This document shows, piece by piece, positions 1-6,853 of a DNA stretch of 64,000 nucleotides. Both the position numbers and the translations under genes were made by a program. The stretch is from an uncultured Bacteroidaceae bacterium (GTDB taxonomy: Bacteria; Bacteroidota; Bacteroidia; Bacteroidales; Bacteroidaceae). Positions within the stretch are counted from its first letter, which is position 1, and each line of letters begins with the position of its first letter. The stretch lies in the NCBI GenBank assembly GCA_905235525.1, contig CAJOLW010000005.1:1-64000 (forward strand), read 5' to 3'. Under the pieces are notes generated by a model. It did not search any database. It saw only the letters and a list, made by a program, of their open reading frames with translations, and was not told the origin of the DNA.

Positions 1-1
1 G

Positions 2-187
2 ATGGGCAAGGAAGAACTGAAGGCAATGGATTATCCTAACAAGAATCCTCGCAAGAGTTACATGATTTTCTCAATCGAACCACTTAACATGGATTTAAGA
101 CTTTTAGTTAATCATCAACTTATAGAGAAATTGATAGAGATAAATCCTGAAAATGACAAAGGAACTCCTGTATTTATTGAACCATAA
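2..187 (+). CDS. C-terminal end of an unrecognised protein (cut by window edge)
   Basis: An open frame runs from the window edge to a TAA at 185-187 and gives at most 61 residues, rich in charged and hydrophobic residues (SIEPLNMDLRLL, EKLIEINPEN). The ATG at position 2 is probably internal, since only one base lies upstream. No domain is recognised. It is AT-rich and runs in the same direction as the island genes that follow, 33 bases before the next short frame, so it is probably the last part of another island gene. Function unknown. Confidence 0.4.
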   Translation: MGKEELKAMDYPNKNPRKSYMIFSIEPLNMDLRLLVNHQLIEKLIEINPENDKGTPVFIEP

Positions 188-219
188 AATAGCGGACAAA
201 TAAGGACAAGGATTAGAAT

Positions 220-385
220 ATGAGTAAATTTGCAAAAGGAGATAGGATCGTCAGCCAGCTTGCAAACGAGAAAGGTTTCATTATAGAAGTCTTTCCACCT
301 CGTCTGTCTTACCTACGATGAAGTCCTCATCGTTGCCCCAAAGAGTCCGATAACTAAAGAAGAATACGAAATGTTAGACAAATAA
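220..385 (+). pseudogene. Broken short gene with a KOW/SH3-like start, frame interrupted near 300
   Basis: An ATG at 220 opens a frame reading MSKFAKGDRIVSQLANEKGF and continuing IIEVFPP, which stops at 319-321. The next frame then reads VCLTYDEVLIVAPKSPITKE and on to a TAA at 383-385, 13 bases before the PIN gene. The two halves look like one coding text with a one-base frame change around 295-313. The opening KGDRIVSQ..NEKG..IEV resembles the short beta-barrel start of some SNF2-type helicases found in defence islands; that is recall rather than a search, and the rest of such an enzyme is absent. It could be an eroded remnant, or a roughly 55-residue protein with one sequencing indel. Confidence 0.35.
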
Positions 386-398
386 AAATCACAGAATT

Positions 399-2642
399 AT
401 GAAGAAAACAAATTTTGCTTTAATTTCAGCACTATATTCGAATAGTAATCACGGATTGTATTCAGATATATATTTCCCAATTATAAAATATGCTATAACG
501 TGTATATTCTCGCAACATAAAGGAAGCCACCCGTATTGTAGTGCAGATGAGATACATAATTTCATTACAGATAAGTTTGGTATACCTATTCCACATGTTG
601 TTATATCCAAGTCGATATTAAAAATTAATGCTCAGAAATGGGGAAACATCAAATTGACCGTTTATGAAAATGGCGATTCATTCCAAATTCAAAGTGCATC
701 ATTTGACAATGAAGATAGTAGGCTAAACGAACGTGAGAGAGAATTCTCAGAAAGCATTTCTTTCATAGAAGAAAAGTATAAAGAATTCCTTAAACGAGAA
801 GGTTCTATAGATGATGGTATATCCTTTGTTCAGTTTATTTCGGATAATACAGATGACATTATTGGATATTTTGAAGAGCAAGATACATCAAAAGTGGATG
901 AGAAATACGCAACAATGGTATTTTTCTTACAGTATTTGAGTGATCATGAGAAGGATTTATTTCAAGTTGCGAACCAACTTTTTTGGGGGTCTATCGTTGC
1001 TGGTTTTCTGAAAAGCGAAAAGCCGCTTGTTGAAGAAAGTGAAGATGGAATAAGAACCGAGTATTTCCTTGATACGTCAATTGTCATGGGTGTACTTAAT
1101 TTATCGAATCTTCAGCGCGAGATATATTCAAAGGAAGTTTGCGAAATAATTAAGGCGGCTGGTGGCATTTTGCGTATAAATCCTATGACTGTTGATGAAA
1201 TCTCATACATTTTGCAATCAGTAGAGCAAAATGGTCCTAATCCTCTTACAGATATTGCTTCTGCATGCGAAAGATATAAACTTGAGGCAAATGAATTGGC
1301 GCAAATTCGTCTAACATTGCCAACAGAGATAGAGAAAAAAGGAATCAACGTTTTTCCTCCAATGAATCCTGCGGAGAGACAAAAAATTATACAGAATTAT
1401 AAGGGGAAAAGAATTACAAGACTTTTAGGAGAAACAAGAACAAAGAGACCTTCTTCATATAGCAGTGATAACTATAGGGAGATACATGATGTTTTCATGG
1501 ACGATTATATAAAAGAGAGAAGGGCGAAAAAAAGTAATGATAATCATGTTTTCTTTCTTACCTCAAACAGGGATTTGATTAAATTTTGTAAGACGATGCA
1601 TCCAACAGTAGATTATATGAAATCAACTGGCAAGATAATTCTGGAACTGTGGATGCATAATACAAAGCCTGTAGATATCTCAGGGTGTATGCTTACGGAG
1701 ACAATGGCAAGATGCCTTGATTTGCATAGTACAAGAGTTCGCAATAAAATAGCAGAAGTATCACGTCTTTACAATAAGACAAAGAGTAATTTCAATGCTG
1801 ACGTCTATAAAGATTTTATAAAGAAACTGTATTGTCGTGCAAAACATGTTATTCAAGCGGTTGAAGTTGATCCAGATGAAATTGTAGAGGGGGAATTTGG
1901 AAAACTGATTATGGATGCTGTGGCTGCTGATAATCTAGCATACAATAAAGAAGCTGCTATGGTTCGTAATGAAAATGTATTATTAAATGAAAGTATAGCT
2001 TCAAAAGACGAAGAGATCAAGAATAAGACAGAAGAAGTGGAGTTGTTGACATGTGAAAACGAGAAGAAACAAGAAGAGATAGAAATTATAATGAATGATC
2101 GAGATAGGTTGTCTTCTGAATTAAAGAATAAGGAAAAGGAACGAAAAAAGATTGAAGAAGAGAAACAAAAGGAAACCATAGCAAGAGAAAAAGCAGAAAA
2201 AGTAAGCTCTTTATACAAGAGAAAAGATGAATTAAGTAAGACAATAGAACGTCTGCAAGTTGAATTAGCTCCATACGAGAAAGCTTTAGAAAAGTCTTTT
2301 CGTAATTGGCAACCGCCACTTTTCTATTTATTAGGTTTTGTATTCATTGTTTGTGTGATTATAGTGTGGATTGTATTCTTTGTTTCAAAAGAGAGTCTTA
2401 CGGATTCACTTAACGAGAATAAGGAAACTTTAAGTATGGTATTGGTTCCTATTGGAGCAATTTGTGTTGGTGTTGGACATCATTACAACAACGTAGACTT
2501 TGTGAATAAAAGAAAAGAACAAAATAAAAAGAATTGGGTAGGCAGAAAAGAAAATGCTAACTATAAAATACTTGTTTCTGACCTCTCCCGTGCTCAAAAT
2601 GAGTTAAGTTCCATAGAAAAAGAACTAAAAGCAGACTCTTAA
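399..2642 (+). CDS. Membrane-anchored PIN-like nuclease candidate with coiled coil
   Basis: The protein has 747 residues. After an unrecognised N-terminal region of about 215 residues, a PIN-like core begins at EYFLDTSIVM (Asp225). It continues with MTVDEISYIL (Glu267), EIHDVFMDDYI (Asp364, Asp368/369) and VFFLTSNRDLIKF (Asp392). This spacing of acidic residues on strand ends is what PIN ribonucleases use to bind metal. A charged Lys/Glu coiled coil covers about residues 530-635, followed by two membrane segments (about 640-662 and 676-693) and a basic-then-helical tail. The arrangement suggests an RNase domain tethered to the inner membrane through a coiled coil. It lies 76 bases upstream of the small unknown gene and TcmP in the same AT-rich island. 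The PIN call is from motif reading and moderately secure; the defence role is inference. Confidence 0.6.
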   Translation: MKKTNFALISALYSNSNHGLYSDIYFPIIKYAITCIFSQHKGSHPYCSADEIHNFITDKFGIPIPHVVISKSILKINAQKWGNIKLTVYENGDSFQIQSASFDNEDSRLNEREREFSESISFIEEKYKEFLKREGSIDDGISFVQFISDNTDDIIGYFEEQDTSKVDEKYATMVFFLQYLSDHEKDLFQVANQLFWGSIVAGFLKSEKPLVEESEDGIRTEYFLDTSIVMGVLNLSNLQREIYSKEVCEIIKAAGGILRINPMTVDEISYILQSVEQNGPNPLTDIASACERYKLEANELAQIRLTLPTEIEKKGINVFPPMNPAERQKIIQNYKGKRITRLLGETRTKRPSSYSSDNYREIHDVFMDDYIKERRAKKSNDNHVFFLTSNRDLIKFCKTMHPTVDYMKSTGKIILELWMHNTKPVDISGCMLTETMARCLDLHSTRVRNKIAEVSRLYNKTKSNFNADVYKDFIKKLYCRAKHVIQAVEVDPDEIVEGEFGKLIMDAVAADNLAYNKEAAMVRNENVLLNESIASKDEEIKNKTEEVELLTCENEKKQEEIEIIMNDRDRLSSELKNKEKERKKIEEEKQKETIAREKAEKVSSLYKRKDELSKTIERLQVELAPYEKALEKSFRNWQPPLFYLLGFVFIVCVIIVWIVFFVSKESLTDSLNENKETLSMVLVPIGAICVGVGHHYNNVDFVNKRKEQNKKNWVGRKENANYKILVSDLSRAQNELSSIEKELKADS

Positions 2643-2719
2643 TTTTTTATTTAATATCTTTTATAATATATAAAGATTTTGGAAAGATAATTCTCAACGA
2701 TTAGGAATAGTAGGGACAA

Positions 2720-3019
2720 ATGAGTGACTACAGAATAGATCTATGTCTAAATGACATTCAAAAATACGAGAAGTGGGGGAACCTACTTGCAGAACAAAGT
2801 TGGGTACATCTATTCAACTCCAATGCTCCTGTGAGTTCATCAGCCATTCACAATGGTTTGGAATGCATCAAAGCCAAGATGAAGTTGAGTGTGCTTCAAG
2901 ATAGTCGGCATCCTGACGATGAAAAGGAAAAGCGACTGAAGCAAATAGACCTTGACATCCATCAAACAGAAGAGATTATGAGGCACGACCTCGAATATAG
3001 AGGGGTATTGATTCCATAA
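2720..3019 (+). CDS. Small uncharacterised protein preceding TcmP
   Basis: This 99-residue, mostly helical, charged protein has no signal peptide or membrane segment and no recognisable domain. It is separated from tcmP by only two bases (TAA at 3017-3019, ATG at 3022), so the two are almost surely co-transcribed and perhaps translationally coupled. That makes it a candidate third component of the TcmP/three-Cys-motif module. Function unknown. Confidence 0.6.
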   Translation: MSDYRIDLCLNDIQKYEKWGNLLAEQSWVHLFNSNAPVSSSAIHNGLECIKAKMKLSVLQDSRHPDDEKEKRLKQIDLDIHQTEEIMRHDLEYRGVLIP

Positions 3020-3021
3020 TA

Positions 3022-3993
3022 ATGTTAAAGAATCAATTGAAGAATATGGCAAAGGAATATAATCATATTGAAGAAGTGTCTTGTATGGCTTGTGAACCAT
3101 CATCATGGGGAGGCCTATGGACTGAAGAGAAGTTAGATGCTTTTGAGAAATATGTTAATGCATATCTCACAATAATGAATGTCTCTCGCGATAGATATAA
3201 CTGGAAGCTGATCTATTTCGACGGCTTTGCAGGTAGTGGTTCTCGCAACGAGAAAAAGAAGGAAAAAGACTCTGTTTTGTTACAAGATTTCTTTAAAGAT
3301 TCAATCCTACAAAAAGAAGAATTGAATCTCTATAAGGGAGCAGCTGAGAGGGTGTTAAGTATTCCTCAAAGAGGATTTGACTACTATTATTTCGTAGATA
3401 AAGATCCTGAGTCAAGTCTTAAACTACACGAATTGTTGTCTCGTTTTGAGAACGAAAAGACATTAGTTTATAGAAATTCAGATGCCAACAAGCAAATAGA
3501 GATGCTCGCTGGAGCAATGCAAAAAGACAAGAAACTTGCCTCGTTGGTTTTGTTAGACCCATTTGGTATGCAAGTTGATTGGAGTTCAATAGAAATGTTA
3601 AAGGGAACTCGTACAGATTTGTGGATACTGATACCCACAGGCGTTATCGTAAATCGACTATTGGACAGGAAAGGAGAACTTACGCATATTGAGAAGCTAA
3701 AGTCCTTCTTTGGAAAAGATGAAGATTTCCTTAGAGATTATTTCTACACTATAAGTCAAGAACAAACTTTCTTTGGGGAGATCGAAAAGATAAAGAAAGT
3801 TGAGAAACCAATCCAAAAGATTGCGGAATTGTATATCAAAAAACTTAAGGACATTTTCAAATATGTAACGCCAGAGCCAATGGTATTATATAATTCTCGT
3901 AACACTCCTATTTTCCACTTTGCTTGTGCATCTAACAGTAGCGTGGCTGTAAAAATTGCGAATGAAATCATCAGTAAAAAGCAGAAAAGATGA
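3022..3993 (+). CDS. tcmP: Three-Cys-motif partner protein TcmP
   Basis: The protein has 323 residues. Family landmarks visible are WGGLWTEEKLDAFEKYVNAY near the N terminus, YFDGFAGSGSRN (a glycine-rich, methyltransferase-like loop), YYYFVDKDPES, and LVLLDPFGMQVDW followed by TRTDLWILIPTGVIVNRLL. These mark TcmP, a family defined by its occurrence next to a three-Cys-motif protein; its fold looks like a Rossmann methyltransferase, but its reaction is not established. Its stop overlaps the next start in an ATGA (3990-3993), a tight translational link to the DUF5131 gene. Translation could start at 3022 or at the Met at 3046. Identity is well supported and biological role unknown. Confidence 0.85.
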   Translation: MLKNQLKNMAKEYNHIEEVSCMACEPSSWGGLWTEEKLDAFEKYVNAYLTIMNVSRDRYNWKLIYFDGFAGSGSRNEKKKEKDSVLLQDFFKDSILQKEELNLYKGAAERVLSIPQRGFDYYYFVDKDPESSLKLHELLSRFENEKTLVYRNSDANKQIEMLAGAMQKDKKLASLVLLDPFGMQVDWSSIEMLKGTRTDLWILIPTGVIVNRLLDRKGELTHIEKLKSFFGKDEDFLRDYFYTISQEQTFFGEIEKIKKVEKPIQKIAELYIKKLKDIFKYVTPEPMVLYNSRNTPIFHFACASNSSVAVKIANEIISKKQKR

Positions 3994-4724
3994 GAACGAC
4001 AAAGATAGAATGGACTGACAAGACGTGGAATCCCATAACCGGGTGTACCAAGAAGTCGGCAGGTTGTGCCCACTGCTATGCGGAGGTGATGGCTCGAAGG
4101 CTAAAAGCTATGCGATTAAAAAAGTATCGCAATGGTTTTGAATTGACACTGCATGAGGATGATTTAGAAGAACCTCTCCGATGGAAAAAACCTCATAACA
4201 TTTTTGTGTGTTCCATGAGTGACATCTTCCATGAGGATGTACCTTTTGACTTTGTGGATAGAATAATGCAGACAATAAAAAAGACGCCACAGCATCGTTA
4301 CCAGATTCTTACTAAGCGTGCGGAGAGAATGGCTGATTATTTCACTACAAGAGAGGTTCCTCAGAATGTTTGGCTTGGTGTGACGGTAGAGTGTAGAGCA
4401 TCAAAGAGTCGGATTGACCATTTAAGGACAATGAAAGTAGGTGTGAAGTTCCTATCATGCGAACCTCTTATAGAAGATTTGGGGGAATTGAATCTTGAAG
4501 ATGTTGACTGGGTGATTGTCGGTGGTGAGAGCGGACCAAAGGCGAGACCTATGAAACCAGATTGGGTAGTTAATATTAAGCAGCAAGTTGAGCGGCAAGG
4601 TGCTGCGTTTTTTTTCAAACAATGGGGAACTTGGGGTAGTGACGGCATTAAACGTAATAAGCATGCTAATGGGAAACTGCTTCAAGGTGAAATTATTCAA
4701 CAAATGCCAGAATCTAAAACGTAA
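3990..4724 (+). CDS. Three-Cys-motif protein, phage Gp37/Gp68 family (DUF5131)
   Basis: The 244-residue protein begins with the family signature TKIEWTDKTWNPITGCTKKS and three cysteines, Cys19, Cys26 and Cys29, in a C-x6-C-x2-C arrangement. Later come FVCSMSDIFHEDVPF, RYQILTKRAERM, NVWLGVTVE, FLSCEPLIEDLG and VIVGGESGPKARPM, all typical of DUF5131. The clustered cysteines and barrel-like repeats suggest a radical-SAM-like iron-sulfur enzyme, but the substrate is unknown. The family occurs in phages and bacterial accessory islands. The start overlaps the tcmP stop. Another ATG frame begins two bases after the stop. Confidence 0.88.
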   Translation: MRTTKIEWTDKTWNPITGCTKKSAGCAHCYAEVMARRLKAMRLKKYRNGFELTLHEDDLEEPLRWKKPHNIFVCSMSDIFHEDVPFDFVDRIMQTIKKTPQHRYQILTKRAERMADYFTTREVPQNVWLGVTVECRASKSRIDHLRTMKVGVKFLSCEPLIEDLGELNLEDVDWVIVGGESGPKARPMKPDWVVNIKQQVERQGAAFFFKQWGTWGSDGIKRNKHANGKLLQGEIIQQMPESKT

Positions 4725-4726
4725 GC

Positions 4727-4864
4727 ATGACAATGTCACGATTCGGCGATTTATACAAGGCAATGGAAATATTGCGGAAAGAAGCACTCTCTTTGAATGA
4801 GGAGCTACACAAGGTCTTTACGTCCTCACTCATAGTAGTACCAAAGAAAAAATGTAGGATATAA
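4727..4864 (+). CDS. Possible 45-residue protein downstream of DUF5131
   Basis: An ATG two bases after the DUF5131 stop opens a 45-codon frame (MTMSRFGDLYKAMEILRKEA and on to a Lys/Cys/Arg tail) ending at TAA 4862-4864. It has a helical, amphipathic look and credible codon use for this island. No family is recognised and no ribosome binding site is clear. It may be a real small operon member or the start of a deleted gene. The remaining sequence up to the XRE gene (4865-5044) shows no gene, only the repeated boxes at 4971-5002. Confidence 0.3.
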   Translation: MTMSRFGDLYKAMEILRKEALSLNEELHKVFTSSLIVVPKKKCRI

Positions 4865-4970
4865 TCAACAAGACTCTTAACATGGGCTGGAAAATAGAGA
4901 TAGTGAAATGATGCCACATAGGCTTATAGCAAGCGGGATAACAAACTCGTTTGGAGATGATAGAACCACA

Positions 4971-5002
4971 GGACAAGTCCAGGACAAGCTCGGAACAAGT
5001 CC
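4971..5002 (+). promoter_or_regulatory. Three direct repeats, candidate operators of the XRE regulator
   Basis: Three 10-base boxes follow each other almost without spacing: ggacaagtcc (4971-4980), ggacaagctc (4982-4991) and gaacaagtcc (4993-5002). The first is itself a GGAC-AA-GTCC inverted repeat. They lie 43 bases upstream of the XRE gene, where an autoregulatory operator would be expected. Binding is inference from position and symmetry. Confidence 0.45.
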
Positions 5003-5044
5003 AGGTTATTGAGCCAAATTGAATACTAAAAACAATACAAAAAT

Positions 5045-5359
5045 ATGAAGGATAAAAGAATTTATGGTATGTTTGGCCCGAAGATAAAGGCCATGAGGCT
5101 GGAACGAGGGTTGAAGCAATGGCAGTTGGCTGAATTGCTGGGGACAGACAAACCCATGTACAGCAAGATGGAATTGGGAGCACGGCGTGTAAGGCGTGAC
5201 CAGGTTCCAAAGTTGGCAGAACTATATAAGGTTGACGAGAAGGAGCTGATGACACTTTGGCTAGCTGATGGAGTGTATGCCGCATTGAAGGAGGAAGATG
5301 AAAACCTCCGCTTAGATGCCATAGATTTGGCAAAGGAGTACTTTATGGCGCAGAACTAA
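5045..5359 (+). CDS. XRE-family helix-turn-helix regulator
   Basis: The 104-residue protein carries a Cro/CI-type helix-turn-helix at about residues 10-65 (KIKAMRLERGLKQWQLAELL then YSKMELGARRVRRDQVPKLA). A short acidic tail follows (LKEEDENLRLDAIDLAKEYF). Size and layout resemble control proteins of restriction-modification and other accessory loci. It follows the three repeated boxes at 4971-5002, consistent with autoregulation. It is the last gene before the island/tRNA junction. Its targets are unknown; the preceding tcmP module is the obvious candidate. Confidence 0.85.
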   Translation: MKDKRIYGMFGPKIKAMRLERGLKQWQLAELLGTDKPMYSKMELGARRVRRDQVPKLAELYKVDEKELMTLWLADGVYAALKEEDENLRLDAIDLAKEYFMAQN

Positions 5360-5395
5360 CTCTGCTGAAAGTAACCAAGTAAGTAGGCATATGGG

Positions 5396-5420
5396 CTGAC
5401 TGAACGAATCGTTCTGTCAG
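5396..5420. repeat. Inverted repeat downstream of the XRE gene
   Basis: CTGAC-T-GAACG (5396-5406) pairs with CGTTC-T-GTCAG (5410-5420) around a 3-base loop: ten pairs with one T/T mismatch. It lies 37 bases after the XRE stop and could terminate that gene, although no T-run follows. Confidence 0.5.
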
Positions 5421-5473
5421 ATACAAATTGCAATCACGGCTCCGATATTGGGAACGCCAGTTATATGGTTAAA

Positions 5474-5543
5474 ACCATCCTCCCAAATTGGGATGGTGGT
5501 TTCTCGGAACAAACCGTACCACCGTCGCAAATCGCGACAGTGG
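5474..5543. repeat. Two consecutive inverted repeats at the island-tRNA junction
   Basis: ACCATCC (5474-5480) pairs with GGATGGT (5491-5497), with an inner cccaaattggg. Then ccaccgtcgc (5519-5528) pairs with gcgacagtgg (5534-5543) with one mismatch. No convincing gene occupies 5360-5675. Short frames in this stretch have no protein-like character. The region may be a recombination or attachment region, or a structured RNA; neither is shown. Confidence 0.45.
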
Positions 5544-5675
5544 TTTGAAGGGGAGTGTTGTTTGCGAGAGGTGCCCCAAGTTTTCACGAAAACGAAATGG
5601 TGGAAAATTGCAAAAAGTGGCAGAAAATGGGGTCGAACTCAAACCGATTGTTTTCGCATTGTTTTCGCAAAATGA

Positions 5676-5714
5676 AAAATCAGCAACTTGGATTTATTCT
5701 AAGTTACTGATTTT
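5676..5714 (-). terminator. Rho-independent terminator of the tRNA-Gln/tRNA-Met transcript
   Basis: A 14-position stem with one mismatch (AAAATCAGcAACTT, 5676-5689, with AAGTTaCTGATTTT, 5701-5714) begins 6 bases beyond the 3' end of tRNA-Met. Read on the minus strand it is followed by a T-rich run (TTTTTC, TTTT). Confidence 0.7.
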
Positions 5715-5719
5715 CAGTG

Positions 5720-5793
5720 TGGACCAGCCAGGGCTTGAACCTGGGACCTCCAGATTATGAGTCTGTTGCTCTAACCAACTGAGCTACAAGTCC
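5720..5793 (-). tRNA. tRNA-Met (anticodon CAT)
   Basis: On the minus strand the gene reads GGACTTGTAGCTCAGTTGG at its 5' end, has the loop CTCATAA (anticodon CAT), and the T-arm GGTTCAAGC. The discriminator is A and CCA is not encoded. The acceptor stem has a T/T mismatch. The body is of elongator Met type; a tRNA-Ile(CAU) role cannot be ruled out without identity-element analysis. Its 3' end faces the accessory island. Confidence 0.85.
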
Positions 5794-5856
5794 AATAGAG
5801 AGAAAAAATGACACCTTTGGTACTTGGAGGGAACCTTGGATGCCTTTTTCCTTGGG

Positions 5857-5927
5857 TTGTGCTACCAGGATTCGAACCTGGAATGACAGAACCAAAACCT
5901 GTAGTGTTACCATTACACCATAGCACA
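5857..5927 (-). tRNA. tRNA-Gln (anticodon TTG)
   Basis: The minus strand folds as TGTGCTA acceptor, D-arm with GGTGTAATGGTAACAC, anticodon stem ACAGG/TCTGT with loop TTTTGGT (anticodon TTG), T-arm GGTTCGAATCC and TAGCACA. It lies 63 bases upstream of tRNA-Met on the same strand, so both are probably one transcript from the promoter at 5993-6025. Confidence 0.93.
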
Positions 5928-5992
5928 ATCCTCATTGAAGCGTTCGGTGCGGGATGTCTCGGTGAGGAGAGCCTCTTTGCCGAATGCGGGTG

Positions 5993-6025
5993 CAAAGTTA
6001 GGGCTTTCTTTTGGATTTCCCAAAA
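5993..6025 (-). promoter_or_regulatory. Bacteroidota-type promoter for the tRNA-Gln/tRNA-Met unit
   Basis: On the minus strand TTTTG (6025-6021) lies 20 bases before TAACTTTG (6000-5993), matching the TTTG / TAnnTTTG consensus of the Bacteroidota primary sigma factor. Confidence 0.7.
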
Positions 6026-6060
6026 ACTTTTGAGGAAAAATGCGGAAAAGTTCTATTTTG

Positions 6061-6093
6061 TTTGTGTTTTTTAAGAAAATATCTCTACCTTTG
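6061..6093 (+). promoter_or_regulatory. Promoter of psd-pssA
   Basis: TTTG (6061-6064) and TACCTTTG (6086-6093) are 21 bases apart, and the psd ATG follows 22 bases later at 6115. Confidence 0.7.
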
Positions 6094-6114
6094 CATAATA
6101 TAAGCGATATTATC

Positions 6115-6817
6115 ATGGCGAAAGAGAAACCACTGATACATAATAAACGAAGAAACAAGATCCGCCTGCATCGTGAAGGAAAGCACACATTGCTCTATAC
6201 GGGCTGTTTGGGTGCGTTCATCATTTGTTTGGTTTGCAAAAGAATCGTTGTGCTGGGGCTCGTATATCATCATTGCAGTTGTGTTGGTGGTATATGGCAT
6301 TTTGCTGAATTTTTTCCGCTGTCCCATCCGTATGTTCAATGGACCGACGAACAAGTCAGTTGTCGCTCCTGCTGATGGTCATGTCGTGGTCATTGAGGAA
6401 GTGGATGAAGATGAATATTTTCACGACAAACGCTTGATGGTTTCCATCTTCATGAGTTTGACGAACGTACATGCAAATTGGATTCCATGCGATGGCACGG
6501 TGGTAAAGGTGGCTCATCAAGATGGTAATTTTCTGAAAGCCAATTTACCCAAGGCGAGTACCGAGAATGAGCGTTCCATGGTGGTGATTCGCACCCCTCA
6601 TGGTGTGGAGGTGATGGCTCGTCAAATTGCCGGTGCTGTAGCACGACGTATTGTCACATATCCGAAGGTAGGTGAAGAGTGTTTCATTGATGACCACATG
6701 GGATTCATCAAATTTGGTAGTCGCGTGGATGTATATCTTCCGCTGGATTCGGAAGTGTTGGTGAAGATGGGACAAGCGACTGTGGGTGATGAGACATTGA
6801 TTGCCCGATTGAAATAA
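6115..6817 (+). CDS. psd: Phosphatidylserine decarboxylase, apparent frameshift near 6225
   Basis: Psd makes phosphatidylethanolamine from phosphatidylserine at the inner membrane. From the ATG at 6115 the frame reads a typical Bacteroidota Psd start with [20 protein letters not shown], then loses sense near 6220-6240. The rest continues in the next frame: [78 protein letters not shown], and [15 protein letters not shown], whose Gly-Ser is the autocleavage site that forms the pyruvoyl group. The catalytic part is complete. A GTG at 6173 would give a 214-residue version lacking the conserved HREG start and first membrane helix, so a one-base indel is the better explanation. pssA follows 36 bases later, forming a two-gene phospholipid unit. 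Confidence 0.85.
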
Positions 6818-6853
6818 TTAGTATTTAGTATTAATTGCCATTTGTAAGTAGAA

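Noticed and set aside
4830-5333. 167-codon minus-strand open frame
   Set aside because: Overlaps the XRE gene on the other strand and reads as low-quality Pro/Ser/Cys-rich sequence.
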